Made by a program: the position numbers and the translations under genes
The notes under the pieces: model-generated
Databases searched by the model: none
Told to the model about the DNA's origin: nothing
The model's input: the letters and a program-made list of their open reading frames with translations, nothing else
Part shown: piece by piece, positions 1-12,599 of the stretch
How positions within the stretch are numbered: position 1 is the stretch's first letter
Layout of the letters: each line of letters begins with the position of its first letter
Assembly (NCBI RefSeq): GCF_900324485.2
Contig: NC_046633.1
Coordinates: 8,951,606 to 9,015,605 of the forward strand
Length of the DNA stretch: 64,000 bases
Direction of reading: 5' to 3'
Source of the DNA: Mastacembelus armatus
Lineage: Eukaryota > Chordata > Actinopteri > Synbranchiformes > Mastacembelidae

Positions 1-601
1 GGCAACGTGGAGCTGATTTCAACAGATGAAAATTCTGGGTCACTTTGTCTTCTGGCAATAGCATGAGCTGTTTGAGGAATATCAGAGGTTAAACATCAAC
101 AGGAATAATGTGTCTTTTTTTTTTTTCATTATATTTTAAACTTCTTGCCTATAATCTTTCACATCTTATCAGTGAGTAATGTCACCAAGCAGCACTGACA
201 AGAAGAAACGGACATCATGAGCTCCATCACAACACTCCTTTGTGATTCCCTGACAGGATTTCTTCATTTTGAGATTTTAGAGCCACATTTTGAAATATAA
301 TTTGAAGCCTTAAAAAAAAAAAAAAAATCCCCACTTAGCTTCAACTTTGCCACCCATGCATAAACCTCCAGAGCACAGAAAAGTTTTATTTGAAGCTACA
401 AAATAATATAGAAGTACATCTCTTCTTGCACAAAAACAAATGTATTCAGCTTTTACGTGATTTGGTAAAGACTCTAAACATGTACTTCATGTAAACATGT
501 AAACACACAGAAGAAAAGTCTGGACAACCCATCCACTCACCTTTGGCAATCGCTGGGACACAGGAGGCTGTACAAAGAAAGAACACAACAAGAGTTAACA
601 T
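1..601 (-). CDS. Unidentified secreted protein, 5' part (two exons, runs off left edge)
   Basis: The ATG at 601-599 opens a 20-residue hydrophobic leader (MLTLVVFFLCTASCVPAIAK), which looks like a classical signal peptide. The frame stops at a good donor (AAAG|GTGAGTG, exon end 541) in phase 1. On the same strand, position 67 follows a long pyrimidine-rich tract ending CAG. Splicing there keeps the frame open to the window edge and gives a Ser-rich stretch starting AHAIARRQSDPEF. A TATA-like ATAAAACA lies near 690-700 and a second AT-rich candidate near 835-845. The product should enter the secretory pathway, but about 43 residues are too few to name it. The leader length and phase resemble mttp exon 1, which lies near TSPAN5 in human, but the second exon does not look like MTTP. 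A mucin-like Ser/Thr-rich protein is equally possible. Confidence 0.5.
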
Positions 602-1105
602 TGTGCGTCCTCTCCTTGCAGCCAGGTGAATCCAAACTGCCTGAAGCGGGCCAAAAAAAAAAGAAAGGCAAAGCAAGTCCGAGCTTCCCCTGTTATGTTT
701 TATCATCAAGAGGGGAGGGCAGACTCCAAACTCCACGCTCAAGTACTAAGTACGAGATAACCAGCAAATCATTAACCTGAGCAACATAGATTTGACAGAA
801 ACTTCTGTATTGACAGATGCAGCCAGATGCTCCCTTTAAATAAAGCGGGGCAGCGGCTGCGTCTGCGCGCGGACATGTGATTGATCAATCAGTGTAATAG
901 GAGTATCTGATTGATTCAATTCAACGTGAGACTTGACGCTTGGATTGTTGGGTTTCAAATACATGTCCTAAGTCAACAAACACTAAGGTAATGAGTTGAT
1001 AGGAGCGGAAAAAGTCATAAAATTTGCGCAAAAAGGTTATATTTACCAAGAGGTGGCAGCGAGACGTCCTCATGTTAGACGCCTCTCACCTCATTTCTTC
1101 TCGGG

Positions 1106-2647
1106 ATGAACAATCGGTGCTTTGTCGTTGGGGTTTCTGGAAGAAATGGGCAGTCTGTGAGAGAAACCAGCCCTCTAGCTCAAATTACAGCATCTCAGAA
1201 GGACCAAAAGTCTAGCAAATTTCAGTTAGAGCCCTGGAAGATGTTGCTGTCTGAATCTGTTGATTAAGATATGGCCCCTGATAGTCTCTCTCTTACAGGA
1301 GCCACTCCATCCTTAAATCACTTTCATCAGCAGATTAGGACTTACTGGTTTCCTCTGGTTAGATGACATAGATTAAAGAAAACCAAAGTTGATATTGTAA
1401 CATTGCAATGAGTTTTTTAAAAGACTATATTGATCAATAGATATTAGTATTTGGGAGAAAACATATGATGTCAATGTAGTGTCCCATAATACTGAACTCC
1501 AAAACATATAGTTACAGTACACTTTTAGCAAAACTGAATAGAAAAAAAATGTAAATTCATCTGAGCAGCCAGTGGGTGTCAGTCTTTGTCTGCCGATGTT
1601 AACTGTTCTCACTTCCAGAGATGGTTTGCAGTTTGGGCAGTATCAGCCTGCTCCAAAACCTCAGGGCCCTGATTGAAAAGATGCAATCATCTGGATTACT
1701 GGACCGGCCTAACAGGCACCCTGAGGTAATTTCTGGTTTCTGCCTGTAAACCATTATTACAGGCAGATATTTATTGTGTGAAAGTTGATGTCAAGGGATC
1801 CAGAATTTCTAGCAGCTGACTGTGTGTTAATCAGTGAAATGAATTTCTATAGCTTTGCATTAGAAAAGTGACACATTATAGAAGGGATGTCATTTAGAAA
1901 GACAAACAAACCAATGTTACCCTGGATATTACAATGTTCAGAAAGAAGATATTTGATAACTAGGACACATGCACACAGTCACATTTGAGAATGTATTCCA
2001 TGCTATATAATTATTCTTTTATTATTTCATTATCATTATTTAGCATTTTGGTATTAAACTATAGTGTGGGTAAATGTTTTTGAGAGGAAGGTTGATTTCA
2101 TCATTAGAAACGAGTCTGCTGTTGTTTTCTGTGGCGTCTAGAAAAGGGCCGGAAGTAACACTGAGGCATTTGGCCAAAGGTCAGGTCAAAAGGTTGCAAT
2201 TAATCTCTGAACAGAGATATGCTTATCAAAGCTGGATATCTAAATTGCATGCAAATCATCTGTGTTGTGTTGAAAGAATTGTATGTGTGTGTGTGTAACC
2301 TATTAATCTTTGTTGTTCTCTCTGCATGAGGTTTATTTAAAAAGAACAGTCATATGGCTTTTCCTCTCCGACCATGGCACGGCAACTCCACCTCAATCTA
2401 ATCAACAAATGACAATCAGGGAACTGAAAACAGCCTTGGAAAACAAATGAAGAGCAGAGAGACGAAGCACTGCTCTCACATCCAAAACTAACCTCTGCCA
2501 CATCTATGTATTTCACAACTTTTCAAAAAATCGGATGCACCTCAATGTTTTTTTTGTATGTTTTCATTACTAACATGCAATTTATTATCTGTTTATACAC
2601 TAGAAATGTATGTGGATCTTATAGTTGCTGAGAAATACACTAATAAA
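1106..2647 (+). other. Exon-like segments of a possible small uncharacterised gene
   Basis: Four plus-strand pieces look more like exons than chance ORFs. First, an ATG frame 1106-1267 (starts MNNRCFVVGVSGRNGQS) contains a GTGAGA donor at about 1157. Second, about 1299-1350 follows a CTCTCTCTTACAG acceptor. Third, 1619-1725 lies between TTCTCACTTCCAG and GAG|GTAATT; only one frame is open and it reads as an amphipathic helix (LLQNLRALIEKMQSSGLLDR). Fourth, from 2331 a pyrimidine tract ends in AG, and the frame runs to TGA at 2448-2450 with a natural-looking C-terminus (MTIRELKTALENK). AATAAA follows at 2642-2647. I cannot join them with confidence and recognise no family. A noncoding explanation remains possible. 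Confidence 0.22.
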
Positions 2648-3234
2648 TATTTATACACATACATTATAGTGTATATAATGTTTGCATGTGTATATGTTTT
2701 AACAGGCAGCTTATAACACACTTCAACTGTTTAACCAGTTAATTGTAACAACTGGGCAAATATTAACATTTGCTTGCAGTAGAGCATTAGTGAAATATGT
2801 GGGGAAACAAACAGTAGGTGGAGGTAGTGAGTAATCCTTCACTTGTCATGGCCCAAAGCACAATTCATCTGCAGTGCTGGCATTAAACTGCACTTTAATT
2901 TCTTAAAAACTGGCATCATTGTTTAGCAGATTGATTCAATAAGCAGTGATGAGTCACTCTGTAACAGTGGGGATATTATGAAAATGTTATTAATGTTACA
3001 TAATGTTGTTCCATTTGTTGTTTTACAATATTTTGACATTTTTCTTTCCAGTGGTGGATATATTTTTCTGTACGCAGGTAGAGTGTAGTCTGCATAACTT
3101 TATATCACTTGTTCTGGTAAAAAGAATGTGTGCATTTACCATTAAACAAAGTATTTAAAGTTATAGTAAAATAGAGACTGAGCTCAACAAAACATCATGT
3201 CGCAATATAGATGAAGTATACTCAAACAAATGTA

Positions 3235-5139
3235 TACAAAGAATCACATTTATTCAGATGTATATTTACAACTTGTCACAATCTTGTCATTTACAACAAT
3301 CGGAAGCACAGTACACAAACAAAGGTGAAGTTATAATTAGGAGAATGTTGAAATGACATGTATGGCACTGAATGGTAAGATCAGTAAACATCAACAATCA
3401 TATGAAGCTTTTGGCAAAGGAAAAAAAAAAAAGATATTTAACACTATGAACGAGTCATACTTTAAAATAAGATTCCTAAATTCAGAAAAAAAACCAACCC
3501 ATCTTAACTGCTGCTTCACTTTGACTTTAAATGAAATGGCTGCTTTTATACCCATTCTCTGCTGTTCCTTTAAAGGTTAATAGTAAATTATATGCTTCCA
3601 GGTAATGTTTTCAAAGAAGACACATAAACTGCCTTTCAGTTTCCACGTTTGCATTTTAAAAAGCTGGTTAGAGAGCATGTGTGCTCTGCTTTCAAGTACT
3701 CTGAGTGTAGGCAATAAATTATGTGTTCAGTTAAGTACCACCAGCAGAAGTACTACCATGCCATTTATTATAAGCCTTGAACACAGCTTGCATCTTAGTT
3801 CTCCAGTGAAAGCTTACTGATCAAAACAGGAAAAAAAACAAAGTCAATCAACAACATATAATCAATTAGTCATATTTCATTAAATGAACACATTAGCAAG
3901 CATTTAAAAATAGGGTAATATGAATGAATGAAACACTGAGTAAAATAAGGTGATGAACCAGAAATGGCACAATGCTTCAAATGTGCTTTCTGTCAAGCTT
4001 TTTACAGACAGGTTGAGATGAATCTGAGAATTAAACCAAGCACCAAGAAGTTAGAGATGCAATTTATAAGTTTGTATAATAAAGTGTTCCCTAGTGTGGC
4101 TGCTGCTTGACTAAAATAACAGTCCATTATGACAAAAGCTGAAAGGCTGCAATGAGCTTTGATCACTCTTATTTGAAGATTAAAGTGCTTAAGGCTGATA
4201 TATATATATATATATATATAGATTTTTTGATTTAGACACATCTCCTGGTTCTCTCAGTATATTTAAACACAAACTGCAACTTTACAAAACCAACACATCC
4301 GTGATTTCCCTTCATGATAATCAAGTTAGCATATCCACTTAAACCTCACAAAATGCTGCTTTCAAACTGTGCGCATCTATATGGCATGAGTGGGCTCATC
4401 TCACAGATGGAAATAAATTAAAGCTTAAGGTCAACTCTCCGTAGCTTTAAGCAACTTTCTTTAAACATTTAACAAAGTGCTAACCAGCCAATTCACTTTA
4501 AACTAGTGGCTACTTCTACTACATTTTAATACTTAACATTAATGTAATACAGTTAGGAGAGCCAATGTCCTGTCAGTAGACAATAGGCATGCAGTGCATT
4601 TCCAGAATCACTTTAGCTTTTTTCAGAACCCTTACATGCAGTGTTTAAAAACTGCAGCTGTGAGACATATAAAACCAAAGGCCTTTTATAAATGAAGCGC
4701 TACCTCAGAAAAAGCATCAAATAGACCTTTATGTGTCTCGCTTACATGTTATGAGCCCATTCTACATCATCAAAGCAGGCTTGCCCACTGAGCTGGATGT
4801 TATCTAGTGGACCACTTTACCATCATATCTGCTTATACTGCATGTGTTTCACTTATACTGTACATGAGCTACAATGCACTTAAGAGGTTGTGCTTCATTC
4901 AAAAATAGGGCCACAAATAACTCTAAAAATAACTCTAAATTCATTATGTACATATAAATGAGACTCTTAGTTCCTGGCACATTAGCTCATTAATTTTTTA
5001 TTCCCTTCATTGCTGGAGTCCAAACTGCAGAGTTGTGTGTAAAGAGAGAAAAAAAAAAACATTTCATTTTAAAGATGAGCCACAGGGGATGTGGGGTTAG
5101 TCGTTATACTGCAACATTAAAGATGAAATGAAAGAGCGC
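3235..5139 (-). other. tspan5: tspan5 3' UTR
   Basis: AT-rich noncoding sequence downstream of the tspan5 stop. An antisense AATAAA (plus-strand tttatt at 3249-3254) marks a likely mRNA end near 3235. It includes a TA dinucleotide run at about 4199-4220. No other coding potential is convincing here. The length of roughly 1.9 kb is an inference from the distance to the signal. Confidence 0.5.
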
Positions 5140-8100
5140 TTACCTAGTACAATTGTTGTATTTGGAGACTTTTGTATTTGGAGGTCTTAGGTAAACAAAC
5201 TGCACAAAAAAATGGTAGATTTAAGAGTTTAAAAATGTAAAAAAATGTGCCAGGATTTATGCAACAGTTTCATTAGCACTTCAAACTGAGAAATCATTGC
5301 TCCCAGTCAAATTGCACTTTAGTTAATGAGCGTTTGCTACGTACCAACTTTCTCTCACGGCTTCAATGTCACTCACAAGATTCTGTGCTAAACAGATGCC
5401 AAAAATCTGAAAAGCAAAAGTTAAAAAAAAAAAAAGACGTTAGGTTCACGAAAATTTTATTAAACATTAAAACACAACAAAACACAACAGCTTTTCACCT
5501 GTAGTAATGCAATCCCAATAAAGATGCCTGCCACTACTGTCAGGTTGTCTTGAAGCCACTTCTCAAATTGAGGGACACAGCCTTTGATGTAGATGAAAGT
5601 GCGCTGCTCAGAGTCCTGGAAGAACATTAACAAAACATACTAGTCTTTATATTACGGCCTAATAATCAAGTTCAGCTCAAACCTTTTGATTTTTTACTTT
5701 TACTATCCTTTGATAACATTTAAATCTTGGAGTATGCAGTCATGTTTGGATTTACTTTGCTTTACAGCACTTGACAAAATATCTATTTTAATTATAGCAT
5801 ATGATTCGTTTTTCATTTTGTGGTCTCATCAAAAGCTATTTACAGTAAAACCTCTCTGAACTAATGTTACCCAGCTGTTAGCAAACACCCCGTCTGCTGT
5901 TTTCCTGCTCTGACTCATTAAAACTCCCTCATTCTGGTTTTTTTCCTCACATTTTAAGTCAAGAAAACAAACACAGCCTTTTCCTTACATTATGTTACTA
6001 TGGAGTAAGGCCAAAGCTAATGATGGGGGAGAGGTTTCAATTCCCATTGCGTTGCTGCAGCATGAGTAACACAACGCGGCCCAAAGTACTGATGCCAAGC
6101 CAGCTGCTGCAGTTTTAAGAGTGAGGAATTGGGAAACATGCTGGAAGAGGAATATTGTGCCCAGGGTGGAGTAGTTGCTGAACTCATGTAGTCAAATAAA
6201 GCTGCCTGAGGCAGAATAAGCAGGAGCATTTTCTAGTCTTAATTCAGATTTACAGCACTTGCTTACTTATAGATGACTTCAGTCACTATAGTTTCAAATG
6301 TGTAATATTTACATAAAAGTATTAGCAGAAACGGAATATAACATTCATAAATGTGTTGCCATTAGAGTGTAATCACTGGAAAATACCAACTTTTCTTTGT
6401 TAGAATAAGCCTTTTAAATCTACACAGGGAGAGGGGCTCCTTTCGCAGAGGCAGCCATGTTTCACCCCCATGTTTCTACAGTAGCCCACAATGGAGAAAC
6501 CAAAAACTGGCTCTAGACAATGAATTTTGTTTTAAAAGAAACAGCCACCGGGCCCTCCTTCGTACCTGGAAACAGGGGGTAAGGTGTGAGTGTTGCTCCT
6601 AAGGTTGCATTTTGCAATCTCCCCACTAGATGCCACTAAATATTTGACATTTTACACTTTTCACCTTTACAGTAAGTTATCTCACCGTTTTTGCTCTGAT
6701 GTCGTATCCACACTGAGTGTTTATGACATCCTCCTGTGAAGAGAAAGGCTCATGCTTATACATTTTTCAAAAGGTAAATTCAAGTCATTTTTGTCACTGC
6801 TGAGACTAGCATGCTGGACCATGACTTTACCAGGAGTGCTGCTGTCAAGCATACTGCTGGAATGAGTTTCACCTCTAAATATGGCTCTAAATAAAATAAA
6901 CCAGACCCATGTCCTTTAACTAAGATTTTGGTAATAAGAAATTATGGACTTCGGACTTTGGGTAAAACCCTGTGGTCAATGCACTTTACACTAAAGTGTC
7001 TACAGTAATAAGTGACATATTACTGTAGACAAGTGAAAGATTATAATAGATAAAATACAAGGAAAAATACATCTGTCCAGAACAGCAATGAAGCAGGTCT
7101 GATTTGCTGAAGAAGAGTGTTGTCACTGCTTTGCCTAGTGAGCAGCAGTTAAAGTATTTTTCTGCCAAATAACGACTTGGTCAAAATAACTCCTCCCAGC
7201 CGCTTTCAGCACTTTGCTGTGCTGGCAGAGTCTGAGAGGTCTAAACACTGAGGCCAGCACATCCTGTTGGAAGCCGGCCATGACCTTCTGGAGAACACAG
7301 AGAACCAAGCTATCTGTCAGAGGGAGGACATTCACAGATTCCCCTCCAACTAACTGCAGTGTAAACGTTTTATCATGTTATGCTCAAAGCCACAAAAACA
7401 CCAAAATACACCCACAGGCGTGTTTTGCTTTACCATAAATGGGAGAAATCTAATAGGGGTGACATACCGCTGGATCTTTGGTGCAGCAGGAAAAGGGAAC
7501 TCCACATTTCTCTCGGCTCGGGTTTGAATCCGTGCAGTTGAAGTAGATGTTCAAATTCCAGTCATCGGCTCCAAAAGCGCCACAACACTCCCACTACAAG
7601 GTTTAATAGACAACCACATCTATCAAATATGTATGAACAATGCCACACAGAAGTGAACAAGCATCATTCTCACAGTGTACAGTAAAGACAACAGTGGTGT
7701 GAAACCAATACGGAGAATAGATAAACAGTGCTCACATATTCCTGTGTGAAGTCTATCAGGTTCTGCAGGTCAATGTCGTCCCTGTAGGCCCGAATGTTAT
7801 TGTTAATGAAAAAGTTAAGCTGATCCTTGATCCAGTCTTTAAAGACAAAGGCCAGGACTCCTGCTGTCAGCTCCAGGAAGAAGATTATTCCCAGGAATAC
7901 AGAGAACTGAAAATATATAAACATTCACAGTTCTCTGAATTGAACAAATCTTATGTTGAAACCAAGTAAGGCCATGAAAACCTCAGAATAAGGGTTGCAG
8001 GAACGTACAAACTTGAGCAGGAAAGAGTTTTCTCGCAGAGCTCCGATGCAACCAGCAAATCCAAGGATGAACATCACGCCACCCACCACGAGGAATAACC

Positions 8101-11100
8101 AGACAGGGTCAAAACCCCCCAGGTCTGTGATGGACGAGATGTTGGAGAGAACACCCTGGAGAAGAAAGAAAAGGAGAAAAGACTGACAGGTTAGAGGCTG
8201 AACTCCAGTGTCTTTATGAGCTTACCCAAAGCCTGTAAAATGAAACTAATCCAATTTCTTCTAAGGTGGAGGTATATATCCTATATGGAACACAAATTTA
8301 ATAATTTGACATTAGAGAGCTAAACCCATTAGTCAAGTAATCAATTATTGAATTGATAGAAAATTATTTTACTATTTTGGTAGTTCCTTTAAGCAATAGC
8401 TTGACAGAAATTCAAAGTCTGTGTTAGATCAGTCTTGCATTGCAGAGTACCCAAAGTCTGGAACCAGGGGGAAACAGCTAACCTGCCTCTATCCAAAGCT
8501 GACAAAAACCCCATCTCTAACCAGTCGTGTATTATAATGCTAACCTGACCCCAACTTTACCCTAATCCTAACTAGTTAAGGCCACCTACTCCTGGGGCTT
8601 GGGATCTATCCTTTCTCATCCTACTCTAGTTGTCAGCCACTTCTGTCCAAGAAAGAACCCAACACATTATTCTCCCATTCATCAGAGGTGCTGGTGAGTG
8701 AATTCAGTTTCAAAGCCAAACTTGCTGTTTACCAGCGATGGTGCTATGTAAAGCTAACCTGGTTAGCTGGTTCCAGCTAAACAAAGGCATTACAATATTA
8801 ACAATAGTCTCATCTAAGACTTGTGAAGAAAGCACAATACCCTTTCTATCTATTACTTTAACTGTTTAAGTCATTTACTATTTAAAAAATATTTAAAAAA
8901 TATTTGGACTTTTTGTGAGATCAGTTTTAACTCTAAATATTCTTTAGAGAACGTCAAGACAGACTCACTAGACTCTTCCCCTTTTTACACCCCCAGTACA
9001 CAAAGCACATAAAGAACAAATCTGTGAAATTCATCAGATCTATCCAGAATCTATTGTTCCTGGAGGCATCCCACAGGAAAGCATGACATTCCTTTCTGAT
9101 TCAGTAAAGCCACTGCTACGATTTTGTGCAATCACATGGGTATAAATGACAAATGGCGAATCTAAATTATCCACCCCCTTTTTTAAAAATTATTAGCAGA
9201 TGGCCTTACAATTAATTATTGCATCTTCTCTCTTCACATAGACACATAATACTCACCTTTTCACTCCATGCCCACAAACCAATGCCAAGAAATGCCACTC
9301 CGAGGAACTGACACAAACACAGAAAGAGACAAGAAAGCAGGATTACTTTTGCTGTGACTGCAACATGTAGTCATCACACAGAAGCACAGAGAGAGAGCGA
9401 AACCACAGAGATTTTCCTGGCAGTGGTCCATGACTAAATATTTCTCATCCCAGCCTGCATTATTAGCAGGAGTATCCCACTTTAGAAAGCATCTTTAAAC
9501 AGCTTGAATGTATTAAGATGGTACAAGTTTTCACCTAGAGAGTAAAATTTGAAAACCACATTTCAGGATTAGAAGACACTTCTGGCATTTTCAACTGTCT
9601 GATAGCTCTCTTTTGTGATTTAGGTTTAAAACATTTTAGCATTGTCTCTGGTGGAAAACTTTCAGTAGCATAAAATAAACTTGGCCCTGGCAGCATTAGA
9701 GATTTATCCACTGACAGATACACCCATGAGGATTTTGCTAATAGTAGTTGAAATCACACCTCTGGGATTTTTCTATCACTTTTTGTGACAGGTAACACCA
9801 AGAGACAAGAACAAAAGAAATCTGCTGGTTTCATTGCTGCATTTCCAACTTTTCATATCTTGGGTGAAGCCACTTTTGAATTTCAAGGTTGTAAAACTAT
9901 TTGAAAAAACTATTTGTAAATCTATTTTATAGATAAACTCCCTGTGTCCTTTGTAGCTCAACCCTGACCTCACTATCACAATCCCATTGCCAAATAATTA
10001 TAAAATATATAAATAATCTAAATAATCACCTTTTTTATGTTCCATAGATACTTTTCAAGCAAATGTGGCTTAGAAAAAATACCAGGAGAACGGTGAGGGG
10101 TATCATCATAGATATTTAATTAATTATGGAGGCACAACTATCTTATGTTCTTCACTTTTTGCCTTAAAGTGAGGTTTATCAGTTTCCATTACTCCAGATT
10201 CATGGATCCATGGTCACAAAAATGAAATTTTCTAGGGCCGAACAACCTAATGCCTAAATAGGTAATTCCACTTACACTAGAATACTGACAGCCTTTTTAT
10301 TTTGAAATGAAGCACAAAAATTAGACTGATTATAATTATAGTTATGACCATAATTAATTGATTTGAATTTTGTAGCTTACTGGTCATTTTAGTTATTTAT
10401 CAAAACACTCATTTGTTGGTTACTTTTTTTCACACATGCTAAGATTTGTTTTCTTTTGGCTGCTGCTCAGACTGAAGCATCAACATTACAGCCCTTGTGA
10501 CAGCTGTAGCAGCTTTGAAATGGGACATTAACATTACAATTTACAGACTCAATGATTTGGGAATTAATGAAACAAAAAACAATAATACTTACAGGATGTG
10601 AGGATGCTTGGTGTTACACCAACCGCAGAGAATAAACATAATTTGTTTTAATGAAGTGCTGCTTTATAAATATTTAGTTTCACTGTATCTCTAGAATTAG
10701 TTGTAAAACTGATCATTTATCTGGGGGGCTTTAATAGATACAGATTTGTAGGATGCTGAAACATATTGATAGTGACAACTCTATTATAACTGAACAATAG
10801 CCCATTATTTTGCAAAACTTGTAAGACACTTTGGACATCCAGGAGGTGGAAGTAGTGGCGCTACAAGTGCCTGGGAGTAAACCTGAACAGCAGGCTGGAC
10901 TGGAAGGACAACAGTACAAGAAGGGCATGTGGCTGTGTGCTGTGTACAAGAAGGGCATGAGTAGACTCGTGGTCCTTTAATGTGTGCAGCAAGATGCTGG
11001 AGATTTTCTACCAGTCTATAGTTGCAACTGCCCTGTACTTTGCTGTGGTCTTTTGAGGGAGCAGCTGCAGTAAAAGCGACATCAACCGGATTAACAAACT

Positions 11101-12355
11101 GATCCAGAAGGCTGGAAATGTCATTAGATTAGATTATATTAGATAAACTTTATTGGTCCACAAGGGAAATTCTTTGGTCACAGTGACATGGAGACATTGA
11201 GGGACATGAGGACACTGGACAAACTGCTCTCCATCATGGACAATCCCTCACATCCACTTCACTGGAGTATAGAGGGGCAGTGGAGCTCATTGTCCAACAG
11301 ACTCATCCAGCTCTGCTGCCACAGTGAAATGTACAGGACTTCATTCATACTGTTCACAATCCATCTGTACAACTTATCCCTTTGCAACAGATAATTCAGT
11401 CATATTCATGTTTGTTATTGCACCTTACCCTCCCTGCCTGTTATATATACACACACATATACATATACAAATATATGTATATATTCTTCTATTTTCCTTT
11501 CTAGATTTGTACATATGCAAATCTTATATCTCTCCATGCATAATATTGTCTTATTTTTTTAGCTTTTTTTTAAATCTATGTTAGTTTTTATTTTATTTTG
11601 CTAGATTTTTTTCAGAAGTGTTTTCTGTGTATCTGAGCTACTGTGCCCAAGCGATTTCCCTTGTGGATTGATAAAGACCAGTCTAAGTTTATCCATCATT
11701 GTACAGAAGTTAAGTATAAACTGATTTTTCCATCCATCCATCCATCCATCCATTATCTATAGCAGCTTAGTCCTCTTTAGGGTCACAGGGATCTGCTGGA
11801 GCCTATCCCAGCTCTCTTTCGGGTGAAAGGCAGGGATACACCCTGGACAGGTCACCAGTCCATCACTGTAGACAGATTTGTCCCTGCACTTAACCTAAAA
11901 ATAATAATAATGCATAAGGTGTTTTGAAACAACTACTAATATGACATCCTAGGTTTAAAGACTAAACAATGACCTGACAGGTACTATCATTTATCTAACA
12001 GTGAGGAGAAGGAGCCTGATCACATCTCCTCAGACAATGATGCTGAGAAAAACAATAGCATGCTCAGAGCTGACAGTGGCAGCAAGTGCAGGGGGGAAGG
12101 AAATCATTCATGTCCCTTATGAAAACCAGCAGAAAAAAGAAGAAAAAAAAAAAGACATGACTCTCACGGAATTAAGAGTTGAAAGCGTTTGATGATAGAC
12201 AACAAAATCATGTGATGTGAGTGTGTTAAACTGAGGATACACCAGGCCTGGTATAAACAGCTCACAGTACTTACCCAGAAAATGATATTGAACCCGAAGA
12301 TGAAATACTTGATGCAGCAGCTGACTTCATGAGCCTTGAAATGCTTTCCTGACAT
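5140..12355 (-). CDS. tspan5: Tetraspanin-5
   Basis: Four-pass membrane tetraspanin of the TspanC8 group, which binds ADAM10 and directs its exit from the ER and its substrate choice. Coding exons on the minus strand: 12275-12355, 9257-9307, 8009-8155, 7736-7906, 7468-7593, 6686-6733, 5499-5615, 5345-5406 and a 4-nt stop exon at 5140-5143. The sum is 268 codons plus stop, equal to human TSPAN5. It starts [20 protein letters not shown]. The large loop carries the CCG motif ([13 protein letters not shown]) and the paired cysteines CGVPFSCC and CGYD that define eight-cysteine loops; the tail reads [20 protein letters not shown]. TspanC8 relatives Tspan17 and Tspan14 differ at several of these positions. 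The start was chosen at the second of two adjacent ATGs, to match the family. Introns hold a MITE (intron 6) and an L2-type LINE tail (intron 1). Confidence 0.95.
6292..6671 (+). mobile_element. Nonautonomous DNA transposon (MITE-like), copy A
   Basis: This block in tspan5 intron 6 matches 35988-36345 along its whole length. Shared segments include AATGTGTAATATTTA at the left, a central TCTACAGTAGC, and CACTAGATGCC near the right. The ends form an imperfect terminal inverted repeat (left AATGTGTAATATTTA against the complement of the right end). There is no coding capacity. The right end stops about 9 bp from the exon 6 donor. The element is a dispersed repeat type common in teleosts; superfamily not assigned. 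Confidence 0.7.
10835..11705 (+). mobile_element. L2/Rex1-type LINE, 3' end of the reverse-transcriptase ORF and tail
   Basis: Broken frames on the plus strand still read as the C-terminal end of a fish non-LTR retrotransposon: [17 protein letters not shown], then [35 protein letters not shown] and [16 protein letters not shown]. The copy is 5'-truncated, lacks the endonuclease and most of the RT domain, and has several frame changes. It ends with the tail ATTTCCCTTGTGG...GATAAAG near 11656-11680. It is old and inactive, inside tspan5 intron 1. A short inverted tail fragment is inserted in it (separate entry). Confidence 0.75.
11118..11182 (-). mobile_element. Inverted LINE tail fragment nested in the L2-type copy
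   Basis: The run TTAGATTATATTAGATAAA, then CTTTATTGGTCCACAAGGGAA, is nearly the reverse complement of the plus-strand LINE tail at about 11656-11680. The TTAGA-type repeats sit where the 3' microsatellite tail of a minus-oriented insertion would be. It interrupts the surrounding LINE reading frame. Confidence 0.55.
11728..11885 (+). repeat. Dispersed teleost repeat with (CCAT)n head
   Basis: Starts with five CCAT(C) units, followed by GGTCACAGGGATCTGCTGGA, GCCTATCCCAGCT and a block ending GACAGGTCACCAGTCCATC. This phrase structure is seen in a very abundant interspersed repeat of fish genomes. It carries no ORF. Family name not assigned from memory. Confidence 0.6.
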
Positions 12356-12599
12356 CATTTTGTCTCTCACCCGTGCTGGGAAGGAATCGCATCTATCGTG
12401 CTCTAGATCTTTGACAGCCTGGTTTTCGGGAAACACCCTTTTATTTTATTTTTTTTTTAAGGCTCAACATACGCGCCGTCAGTTGTTTTAGTGTCTAATA
12501 AGAAACACCATCCTGAGGCTCAGTTCAGCGCAATAAGAGCCGCACAGGAGCGTTTTGTTTGTTACTGTTCCTCTAAGGAAGGCGGTGTATCCCAGTGCG

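Noticed and set aside
1-601. Calling the left-edge gene mttp
   Set aside because: The leader length and phase fit MTTP exon 1, but the downstream exon in frame does not resemble the MTTP N-terminal region (no LNNDKLYK-type sequence).
1106-1160. P-loop kinase start (FVVGVSGRNGQS resembles a uridine kinase N-terminus)
   Set aside because: The GKS/GKT of a P-loop is missing and no kinase sequence follows.
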